Of a stretch of 64,000 nt of DNA, positions 31,601 to 44,000 are shown in pieces (the first letter of the stretch is position 1; each line of letters starts with the position of its first letter). Below the pieces are notes generated by a model that was not told the DNA's origin, ran no database searches, and saw nothing but the letters and a program-made list of their open reading frames with translations. The DNA is taken from assembly GCA_029962745.1 (NCBI GenBank), contig JAPZVO010000022.1:926423-990422 (forward strand), given 5' to 3'. Made by a program: the position numbers and the translations under genes. Origin of the DNA: Echinometra lucunter (taxonomy: Eukaryota; Echinodermata; Echinoidea; Camarodonta; Echinometridae).

Positions 31601-34600
31601 AAAAATTAAAAAATTAGAGACTTTTAGATCTCTGGTTTCTTGGAGTCGCCCCCTGCTTCAGCGTAGGCGATGTGTCCGCTCTTGATATCCAAGATGCTAG
31701 GATGTTCACACCCATGTTACGCACCATGATGAAGTCAACTGCAAAGATAATTCGTGTAAAAAGGTTGCCACACAATCTACACTCAGTGATTTAATATTCA
31801 CTTTGATACAGCTTATTAAACAATGATAGTTTCCATGTCTCTGATATTACTACAATTTTTTTTTAATGGAAGTATTGGTTGGTGAGCAATTTTTGCTCTT
31901 GAAAGCTCTGGAAAGTTCTGGAAAGCTCTGGAAAGCTCTGGAAGAGTGCTGGTCAAAAAATCTAACTTTCACATAACAGGAACATTAGTAATTTTTTAAT
32001 AATTGTTTTAACAGGTAGACACTATACCTACATGTATGTGTAATGCAACTTGAAAAAACAGTTCCTTTCGTACAATCAGTAAATTTTACTTGTTTTGGTA
32101 ATGCTGGATCAGGAGAAGGTCACAAGGACACTTTGTGAACTTGTGCCCCCCCCCCCTCCCATTGCCATACAAAGTCTGTACTTTCTGGTACATCATCGGG
32201 TATTTGTATTTCCAAAATGTAAATATCACTTGTGACAGAGAATGTTAACTTTAGAAAAACATTGCACTTGGAGCTCACACAACCCCATATGTAAAAAATT
32301 TATCCTAACACAAAGGATTTTATCTAGTATTCTATCAGTCAGTCAAAATTTATAAAATCTTTGCTGTGTTAGATCACCTTTGTGACGTAAACATGTATAT
32401 CATTGTGCTATATGTGTTTGCCATTGTTTGGCAATGGATAAAAGAGTTTGGTACAACAAAAAGAAATTGCAGAGCTCTCTTTTTTTAGTGTCCCTATCAT
32501 CACAACTTTATCATTCATTCTTTGTCTGAGTCTAATTCATACATGTAAGTGGATAAACTTTACACAATAATCAACATGCAAACAAGGGGTACCTCAAAGA
32601 GAGAGGCACGTCATCACTGTTAGGCTTTGAGTATGGGTGAGAAATGTTGAACAATAAATATTTGATAATTGCAGACTTATAGGCATTGGCTAACTTTGTG
32701 AGCAGCTGATTTAAAAAATTCTCAAACTATTAAAAATGAAACATGTGTATGAAAAATTGTATTTGTATTAAAAAACCCTGAAACTAACCATAATTTGAAA
32801 TGAAAAACTGTTAGTAAGACGCAAATGACGATTTTATTATTTTTGGTCTCAGAGACAATAAAACAAGAGGAGCATTTTCCACGAATTCAAAATTGCCGTT
32901 AGCTGCACCTCTCTCCCTGTACTATACATGACTGATATGCATACACACACACACATACACACCCTATTGTACAATACATGATATTCACACACATACACAG
33001 TACTGTTCAGGTGAACTCTGTGTACATGCACGTTCCTTATGTCCAGTCTGCGCAACCAACCAGTATATTTTCTTCAAGCACTGGTTTACATTTTTAATAT
33101 TTAAAATTACTTTCCGTCGATATTATACTTTTAAACTTTCAGTCTGGTATTAATAAACTATAACTCTTGTGTCTATACCACTGTCAAGTAGCAAAATGAG
33201 ATTTTGTTTAAATTCTCACAATGTTAGCCTTTTACTTTAACAGATGGGAACAAGGGAGACGGTAGCTCCAGCAGTGATGAGAATGAGAAGATCGAGGACA
33301 CTGTACAAATTCTCATACGGATGGGGCCGGACAGGGCTAGAGAGGCGAAGGCAGTGCTGGGGAGCAGATAAAGCAAAATTAATCGAACGATCACAACAAA
33401 ATTTGGCAGATCATCCTTTTTGCTCACAAGTCAGGCTGCAATAATTTTCCCAGGCATGGAGTGACTGGGTTGATGTGACAGAGTCATTTAGGCTGGAGAC
33501 AAGTGTACAGATAAAGATGTTGGTGGATGATGGAAGCACTAAAAAGGTAGATGACATCAAAAACAAAAAGGAAGAAAACATCTGTGAAATCTCAGGGAAA
33601 GGTGCAAATAAACATTGAATGGCAACACTCTCATGCTGCCAAACAGTATGTGCAGGTTATTTAGTCAAACCAAGGCGGAGGAACAGTGATCCACAAAGTG
33701 CCAAGAAGCTCATCATATGAAAATCTGCTACAAATTTCCACCGAAGCCTTTTTCCCAGGTGGAAAAAGCTCCAAAGGGAATTTGAAAGAGATGAAGAAGG
33801 AACTCAGAAACTTGCAAGGACAGCTTCTTGATACAGATTTCAGCTTGGAAGAGCTGTACGAGAAATATGGGAGCCGCACCAGAATCTATTTGTTCACGAA
33901 ACAGAAGGAAACCTCGGCCAGCAGAAGTCACAGTGATTGATAGCAGTTAGTCAAGTGACGAATTACCTGATCCCTTCTCAACAGACCCCCAAGCAGAACC
34001 CCAAGCAGAGACCCAGCAAGAACCCCAGGCTATTCAGTACATCGATGCTGGAACACCGAATACCCCTCAGGAATCACATCCCTCTTCCACCTTTGCAAAT
34101 GTAGGGACACCATCTGTTGATATCCGTACTGCATTTTGCCCTATCTGTTATGATAGAGTAAAAAAAAATGCATTTCCCATCCTGTGTGGACACTCGCTCT
34201 GCCTGACCTGTGCAACACATTTTTCTGTCAATTCAGAACCATGTCCTTTTTGCAAGATTCAGTCAAGTGGTTCTGGTAGTACATGTACATGTATCTTCTA
34301 AAGAGTGTGCGACAGTAAGTCCATTTTTAGTTTTCTTCAAAACTTTTTGAGTTATAAGATGACAATATATTTCTCATTTAGTGCTGTAGTCAAACGTTTT
34401 TCCATCTGGTAAACGACCGTCCATGCCACTAACCGTTTTCAATTTGACAGTTTCTGATAAACGGAGATTTACTGTCAGCCAGGGATTACACATTGTTTGT
34501 GTAGCTACTTATAATATTTCAAGTTTTTCTGACTTAACTGTCATCATAAATCAATTCCATGACTTCCGATGTTCTGTCTTTACTAGTGCTCTTTCTGAAT

Positions 34601-35001
34601 GCAAAGTTCTTAAACTACGTCAGCTAACCATTGATAAGCTCACCGGAAAATTGACTTCCCGTTAAACGGAATTGAAAATTACTGTGATGTTACAGCAATA
34701 CTCATGATTACATGTATGTAATAATTTTGGTGACATGACAACTGCTCTTACGACTTTTTCTACAGTCCTCAACTCCAAAGTCCTAAGGTTTGGGTTAGGT
34801 CAGAGCAGGGTCACCAATTAGTTCCGTTGGTAGGCTGGATATAGACTGTTCAGCATAACAGGGGACCATGCTAAATACTGTTACATGTATGTTTATTGGG
34901 TAATATGAGCAACAATTTTCAGTAGTCTGTCATGCATACATTGTACGTTTAATAGAATTCTACACCATCTACATGTATGAACTAATATTCTTCAAATGTG
35001 T

Positions 35002-35062
<61 letters not shown>

Positions 35063-38000
35063 GCATGGTAGAAAATGCAAAATATACCACTGCACATCTA
35101 AGCAACCCTGGCATACCCATCGTTTCAGTTGTTTTAGCTCTGTTCAGAATTCAGAAATACCATCATGCCTATTCCAAGCTTTGCCTATGGCATTGGTGAA
35201 CATATTTTGGGATAATTTGATATTGCGATATGATGGTTCAAAGAATTATATTTTGTTAAAATGAACGCCAGAGCAAGCAATATTTATGTGATACACCATA
35301 TGTGACACTTCCCTCTCTGCCCACAAGAATTTAGAGTTACACTCTACTCTGTTAATGACAGGTTCATTTCATGCATGCAGTGAAACTGAAGGGAATCCAT
35401 TTTCTTGAACTAGGTACTTATTTCTAGTGTTATGTTGCAACTCTTGTACAAAAAGTAACAAAAATGATTAATGACAGACATACAACTGTACTGTCCATGT
35501 ATTGGAAGTTCTTTCAAAAGCCAACTTTTACTGTTAAAAGTACAGATCTTTACACGCCATTGGTACATAAAGTAATATTACTGCCAAATGATGCAGATAC
35601 ATATGTCGTATGTCAGTGTTAATTTTCTTTCTAGAATATTTGCATCAAATAAAAGGCATCAGAAATATCTGCAGAGTATATCACTTTTAAAAAAGGGGAA
35701 GTACTTGTTCTTTCAACTTACGTGTATTTGTACATGCACACACCATTTTTCTTTTTTTAAACTAACAAGTGAAACCTGAATAGAGGCAATCAAGGAGTGC
35801 ACACCTGACAGGAGGAGACAATAAAAAATGTGTAAATTGCTCGCTTGACTATACTTTCCAGAAAATCTAACAATTCCATTCATTCTGTACATGTATATGT
35901 CCAATGTAAATACATACATACATGTACACGTACTTTACAAGGCCACAGCATGCATTCAGGAAGACTTTATAGAAAAGAGTTGCCTATTTCACTGAACATG
36001 CATTGTTCCATATCTAACAGAATACACATACAAAATTGTATGTGTACCATACATGTACATCCCAAGAAATATATGGTGATCTGCAAGAGGGAATTCTAAA
36101 TCTTCTCATAGGTAACTAAACACAACAAAATGTAACTTCACCCCTAAGGAAACTTTTTAACGAAGAGGTTTTGAGGAAAATGATTTGGCAGAAATGTTCC
36201 TACACTTACTGACCAGCTTCTGTGTAAAGATGAGATTGATACGTCAAGTCACGGAAGAGTGAGCATACATTAGAAGCAAAAATGTCACTTTTCAAAAGTC
36301 ACAAGAGTCATTTATGAGGATCTGTGAAACAAGATTTTGGCAAATTCTGTTTCTGGTGTCTGTTTAAGTGCTTGTTGTTGTTTTATTATTCAATGTTTGA
36401 TCGACTCACACCTATCCTGACACCTTTCACGCTTTTTCACGGTTGGGTGAGCACAGTTTTAGGGGGGAAATGGCAATGTTCAATCCTCCTAAAATTGCAA
36501 AATCCATTAAATTTATTGCAAGAATTGACATGAAATATTGTTACTAACAAGTATCATCACGTGTTGTAGGAAGATTAGAGGAAGCACTGGTGTCCATGGT
36601 TGAGTGAGCACACTTTAAAGATGAAGCAAGAAATGCAAAACTTCCTGTGAATATGGCAAAATATCAGACTTTCTAAAACCTATTCTGATATTTTGCTCGA
36701 AATTGCATGGTTGAGTGAACACGATATCAACGGGAAATGGGGAAAGTCAACTGCATGACAAGCATGACAATACTTCAGGTGAATGAAAATTGAATATCAG
36801 TTATCTTGCTGAACATGTGTTATACTGTTAAAGGAGAATGCAACCCAGACATCAGTGAGCTTCCAGTGAATGAAGAAGAACAAGAAGAGTAAACAGTGAA
36901 AGTTTGAGCAAAATCGGACAATCCTTTCAAGAGTTATGAACTTTGAAAGTTTAAATAAATCCTTATTATGGGGATCCTTGAGTTGGCAACTCCACCAGCA
37001 TCTGTGATGTCATCGTGGACAACTCTCCATTCATTTTGTACACAGAATTTCACATTTTCTTAATTTTCAAGAAAAATAAAAATTTGTTTGATTTATTGTT
37101 TGAGTATGACATGGCTACATCAATTCTGCAAGAATTTTGGGAAGAATTATGTTGATTCCTGACTTGAAATTTCATAAAAATCCATTTTTTTGAAGATTTA
37201 TGCACAAAATGAATGGGGAGTTGTCCACGATGACATCACAGATGTTGGCAAAGTTGCCAACTCAAGGATCCCTGTAATAGGGATTTACTGAAACTTTCAA
37301 AATTCATAACTTTTGAACAGATTGTCCGATTTTGCTCAAACTTTCACTGTTTACTCTTCTTGATCATCACCATTCACTAAGAGCACACCGATGCCTGGGT
37401 TGCATTCTCCTTTAAATAAACAGTTTTAATCATGTCACGCCTGAGTAGGTAGGCCTATATATGGAGATTTAAAAGGAATATAATGAAATATACCCATATT
37501 ACTTTTGTAAGGATTCGAAAGTTGCTACCCTTTAACAATTCACAAGGCATATTAATTCCTGTCAAATTTGGACACAGTTCCACTTTAGCCCCCCCCCCCC
37601 CCTTCTTTTTTTTTTTCTTAGAAAGGGCAACATATGCCACTTTAGGCACCCTACACAGCCATAATGAGTGGGTGCCTAAAGTGGCATATGAAAAAGCGTG
37701 AAAGGTGTCAGGATAGGTGTGAGTCAATCAAACACTGAATAATAAAACAACAACAGCACTTAAACATACACCAGAAACAGAATTTGCCAATATCTTGTTT
37801 CACAGACCCTCATAAATGACTCTTGTGACTTTTGAAAAGTGACATTTTTGCCTTTAATATATGCTCACTCATCCATGACTCGACGTATCAATCTCATTTT
37901 TACACAGAAGCTGGGCAATAAGTGTAGGAACATTTCTGCCAAATCATTTTCCTCAAAACCTCTTCGTTAAAAAGTTACAGCATTTTCCTTAGGGGTGAAG

Positions 38001-41000
38001 TTACTTTTTTTGTTGTGTTTATTAAAGGGTTCAATTTGGGCTGATTGTAGTAGTTGGGTTTTTATTTCAAAGAAAAACTGAAAAAAAAAATTAGTAAGTG
38101 ATTTTATCCTACATGTACATTATATCACAGTGACCCTCCAACCCAAAATGACCAATAAAGTTAAAGTTTGTTGTTGGTTCGTTTGTTTGGGGGTTTTTTT
38201 AGGGGGGGGGTCTTTCATATTAAAGCCTTTCAAAAGACTAGGCTATAGGCTTTAAAATAACATGTTTTGTGTGTATCAAGCAAACCCTTCAATATTTCAT
38301 TGAGAATGTCGGGGCGTCAGATGGGCCTCTGACTAGAGAAAATAGAGAAAAGGGGCTCTGTAAAAGAGTGACCAATCCCATTCAAGTGCACCAGTGTTCC
38401 AGTTCTTACAGTATTGTCTGTGGCACAAGAAGGCTGAATCAAAACTCGCCACTAATCAAACACCTGGCATACCTTTCAAATAGATGGTACTAAAGTCCTC
38501 TCCTGCACTCTACTTTGAACGTCAGGCAGTGCATTTTTTTTCTTAGTTCTCAAATTGCGATGAGAAGATCAATCCCATTGGCTAACTTTGTGAGTAGCTG
38601 ATACAAAAAATTCTCAAACTAGGATGAAACATGTGTATGAGTACTTGTATTTGTACTAAAAACCCTGAAACCAACCATAATTTTGGAATGAAAAAGTGTA
38701 AGTTAGACGCAAACAGCGATTTTATTATCCTTCGTCTCACGAGACAATCACTAAGAGGACCACTTTGCTTGAATTTGAAAATGCCGTTATGTGCCTCCCG
38801 CAGCGTGATACGCCGATACACACAGTACGGTAAGGTGAGTCATACGCGCATGCGCACTCCTTATGTCTATTCTGGGCAACCGACCCTCGTATATTTTTCA
38901 AACATTGGCTCACATTTTTAATATTTAAAAATACTTCCTGTGGATATTATACTTTGAAGCTTTCAGACTGGTATTTTTACACTATAACCCTTATGTTTAT
39001 CCCATTTTCAAGTAACAAAACAAGATTTTTTAAAAATCATAACAATGTTAGCCTTTAAGTGATATCTATAAAATGCAGTATCAATACTGTACTGAAGAAA
39101 GCAGAATATAAAGAAAATATCGAAAGAACAATTCTAATTATTTCTCCTAAATTAATTGAACGTGTATAGAGTTAAACAAATGAAAGAAATGATCTTGACA
39201 CTTGTCATTATGATTAAAATGAATCAGATGGACTTCATCATGTTCAGAGTTTTAAAAGGGTACTCAAGTTTTCCATGTATGGAAATGCATCATCTTCTGT
39301 GATTGGCTGCTTGGAAGATGCTAACCTCTGAAGACTTGTACGAGTGTTATGTAATAGAATTCCTAAATTATACAAATAATAATGAAGTATAATTAGAATT
39401 CTATTTAATAATAAGAAGTACAAGTCGAAGAGGTCCCGCCCTTTATTATCTTCTCACATTGTTTCGGTTTTCCCTCCCTGATTCCCAGAAGCTGACAAAA
39501 CGGTTGCTATTGTGTCTTCTCATATTTCCTCCAGGCGAAATGTGCAGTATTCTTTAATATTGTTTGCAAATAACTGTTTTCAGAGCATTCAATCGAATAA
39601 AATGTCTGCAATGTACTTTGTACATTTCATTTCGATCTCTTAGGTTTTGAACAACACATTGATTGACGGTTTACTATGAAAGAATCAAGTTTGAAATACA
39701 ATGAATGATAATTCTTTCAAACAACACAAAATGATTCCTTTTGAAAAGAATGTATTTTCATTTCTCCTTTCTATATACTTTCACTTTGAAAGATGAATAC
39801 CACTCGAGACGCCGGCCTTTTATAGGGGTTCGGCCAATACCTCATTTGAATTTTAAATTACTTTGAATTCCTTTGTGTGATTCCACTGCCTGAACACCTG
39901 GGATATGCTAACCTCTTTGACTTGTACTTCTTATTATTAAATAGAATTCTAATTATACTTCATTATTATTTGTATAATTTAGGAATTATTCTGCCTTTTG
40001 TGGTACATCAAAAAATAGCACATGAAGGCATGAAGTAGTGGTCTCATGACAAATGAAAAATTAAAAAAAAGGAAAATCCTTAGGGAGTAAAGGGGGTATT
40101 CCATTTGAAAGTCTTTCTCAGGAAGGGTAGGACAGAAAATGACAGAAAATGGGTTTTGTTTTTTTTTATTTTTGTACAGTATACAGCCTCACCAGACATT
40201 TATGAAATCAATAAATGTGCTGGGCAGCAGACTCTCACTGAGAACTCCAGTGGGCCAATCAAATGGTTCACTGCTTTTTTAACCCACTGACTACTGAATT
40301 CACTAATTCCCATATGTTTAATACAAGAACTACCCAGTTCCAGTAGGTAATGGGTTAAATGAATAATGCATTTGGAAAAATCATGCTTCCAGTATTTATG
40401 CGTCTGGAAATTACCAGACGCATGATTTTAAAAAATTGATTTGCGGCCATAATTTTTCCAACATTCTATAAAACAGATGATGCACGGGTTTGTTCGTGTG
40501 ATGGCAGGAATAATGTGCATGCAGTAACTATGGAAACCATTCTAAACCCACTCGGCTGCGTCTCGTGGGTTACACAGTTCCATATACACGGTTCCATTTG
40601 GGGCCATAATTTTTCCACCATTCTATAAAAGAGATGATGCACGGGTTTGTTCGTGTGATGGCAGGATACATGCAGTAACTATGGAAACCATTCTAAACCC
40701 ACTCGGCTGCGTCTCGTGGGTTACACAGCTTCATATACACAATTCCATTTGGAGCCATAATTTTTCCACCATTCTATAAAAGAGATGATGCACGGGTTTG
40801 TTCGTGTGATGGCAGGAATACATGCAGTAACTATGGAAACCATCCTAAACCCACTCGGCTGCGTCTCGTGGGTTACACAGTTCCGTATAGCTACCTTATG
40901 CACACAATTCCTACCGACACACTCAGACTTGTGCATCATTTGTATTTATGTTAAAGAAGTCCAGACAAATTCATTAAAATTACACTACGTGTATAAGCAG

Positions 41001-44000
41001 CCAAATACTGTACTGCTACATACATTCACAACATTGCGTAGTGCTCTTACTGCTCTATACAAATGGCTTTTACTAAACACTCAGGTCGCATCGCGCTGGA
41101 AAACACTCGGGTCGCGGCTCGCTGGGTATGGGGCGCCAAGTGTTAACTAAGTTATTTGGTAAAACTGCACATTTTGGTGTCAAAAGTTCACTCAAAACTT
41201 TTTTTCTATATATTATAGAATTCACGAAGAGTGAACCATTTCATTACAAAATGAAATGCAACAGACGATTTTGCAACAAGAACCTCCCACCAATATGAAT
41301 AAACAGACAGGATTTGTAATTATGATCTCTCATTAAGCTTGCTATATTTACTTTGCCCAGGCATTGACTTTGTTTCGTTACAAACTCTTTGTGCATAGCA
41401 GAGGGCGGGAGGATCAGTTTACCAGAATATGCTTGTGGATGTGGCTATGAGGGTTTTGGTTTTACTGTACACCGACTGTAGATTTTGGACCGAATAACCT
41501 AGTTCACACTTGCCGCACCATACCCAGCGAGCCATGACCCGAGTGTTTTCTAGCGCGACGCGACCGGAGTGTTTAGTAAAAGCCATACAAATGTATGTTT
41601 ACATGTAGCATAGTAGCTCCCGTTTACACCTGGGTGGAGAGTGGTAAACATGAAAGACCCCCAATATTTTTGAAAAGTATTTTGAAAATCTTTTTTGTTG
41701 TATTTATCTCATCTGGTACACATCCAAACAAATGTGTTGATTTCACTTTCACCATGTTCAGCATAAAGAATTATTCTCTGCTTGATGTACTGTAACATAG
41801 AATGTACATTTAGTATGAAATTCCTGCATAAAGCCTAAAAAAAACTAGATGAATCTTCGACCACCCGTGGTCGAACTTTATGCCTCCGCCATTACCAGAT
41901 CAGAAATAAATGGCACTTCATGTTGCTTTGTTTTCATTTATACAATGACATCTTTGACCTTGACCTTTGACCTTGTGACCCCAAATCTAATGAGAGCATT
42001 GCCCTTTCCATATGCATACATGAGCCAAGTTTGTTGAACCGTCAAATGGTTACTGAGTTATCATAAGAACTAACCATTTCTATGTACATAATGACCTCTA
42101 TGACCTTTGACCTTGTGATCCCCAAATCTAATCAGATCATTGTCCCTTCCATGTGCATACATGAGCCAAGTTTGAAGCCAATCTGTCAAATGGTTCTTAC
42201 GTTATCGCGAGAACGAGCCATTTTTATGTGTATTATTACCTCTATGACCTTGACCTTTGACCTTGAGACTCCAAAATCTAATCAGATCATTGTCCTTCCT
42301 ATATGCATACCTGTGCCAAGTTTGAGGTTGATCGGTCAAATGGTTGTTGAGTTATGGTGAAAACGAACCATTTCTATGTACATAATGACCTCTATGACCT
42401 TTGACCTTTGACCTTGTGACCCCAAAATCTAATCAGATCATTGTCTCTTCCATGTGCATACATGAGCCAAGTTTGAAGCCAATCTGTCAAATGGTTCTTA
42501 AGTTATCGCAAGAACGAGTCATTTTTATGTGTATTATTACCTCTATGACCTTGACCTTTGACCTTGAGACTCCAAAATCTAATCAGATCATTGTCCCTCC
42601 CATATGCATACATGAGCCAAGTTTGAAGTTGATCCGTCAAACGGTTCTTAAGTTATCGCGAGAACGAAAACGGGACGGACGGACGGACGGACGGACGACC
42701 CGAAAACATAATGCCTCCGGCAACCACCTACGGTGGGCGGAGGCATAAAAAAAAGAAGGATATACACATGTATTTGTCTAGTAGGCAAGCCCACAAATGA
42801 TGGATGTGATATCCAGCATGTTTGTCTTTAAAGGCTTGTTCACACGTGCTGCAGTAAACCATCACAAAGTAAAAAAATCGGGTGTTTTCAATGCTTACTG
42901 CCCTTCACATATTTACATTTTATACAGGACCTTTACATCACCCATTCTCACTGACCATTCATTTTGTACGATACAAAAAACACCACAGTTTAGTAATGTT
43001 TATGTTGCATGTGTAAATAAGCTTTAACTTACTACAGACTTGAAAACCTAGGCCTTGTGTGCATGCATGTACAATGTAAACGTAAACTGTACTGTGGGTT
43101 CCACTACATGTACGGTGCATGTACAGTAGTCAGCTTAGCCCTGAAGAATGTACTTAAAAAGTAACATGAAACTTCTACCATATGTCCCTCAAACAATTGT
43201 TTACCTTAATTTTAGCATATGTAGCCACATGCATACACACAGTATTGCTCCAAGGACACTGAGTCAATAATCCCAGCAGCTCTGAAATTTTTAAAGGGTA
43301 AGTCCACCCTAGAAGTTTTACTGTTTCAATAAAAGGAGATAAATTTTAACAGCATTTTTAAAAAGAAATGAGCAAAATCGGTCAAAGAATAAGAAAATTA
43401 CACTCATTTACATTTTCTAGTAAACTACTCTCGCCTCTGCAAATTGACAACACTGATGACATCATATGTGAGCAGGTCTCCATTCACTTTGTACATGAAA
43501 TTTCAGATTTTTTCTTGGAAATTACATTTTCTTACCCCATAGTCAAAGTATATTATGTAAAATTCTTCTGAACATACATTGTTTATGGGGTTAGAAAATG
43601 TGTAACTTCCAAGAAAATTGAGAAAATGTGAAATTTCATGTACAAAGGGAATGGAGACCTGCTCGCATATGATGTCATCAGTGTTGCCAATTTGCAGAGC
43701 TGAGAGTAGTTTACTAGAAAATGTAAATGAGTGTAATTTTCTTATTCTTTGACCGATTTTGCTCATTTCTTTTTTAAAATGCTGTTCAAATTTATCTCCT
43801 TTTATTGAAACAGTGAAACATCTAGGGTGGACTTCCCTTTAAGAAGCTTAGGCCTTCATTTCAGGGGAATGACGAGAAATAAGATGAAGGAAACAAAAAT
43901 AACATTGTGCAACTAGCTATCAAAACTAGTCAAAGCCTTTGCAGGGCTAAACACATGTCGTCAGCCGCTGTGTCAGACGATTAATAAAAGGACTTTGTGC

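Larger units (their letters stand above)
36118..38020. mobile_element. Large foldback element with another foldback nested inside
   Basis: Arms of about 320 bases pair in inverted order: 36118-36444 with 37689-38020 (ends AAACACAACAAAATGTAACT and the complementary GTTACTTTTTTTGTTGTGTTT). The roughly 1.2 kb between them contains foldback family 2 copy B (36828-37415) and a short perfect hairpin at 37631-37690. Nesting implies the outer element is older. Confidence 0.85.

Noticed and set aside
32688..39053. The two direct GGCTAAC copies considered as LTRs of a retroelement
   Set aside because: Ends are inverted repeats rather than TG...CA; no gag, protease, RT or integrase motif lies between them.
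42082..42748. ORFs with repeated TFDLVTPKSNQI-type peptide
   Set aside because: Come from the TGACC repeat; TGACCTTTGACC translated.
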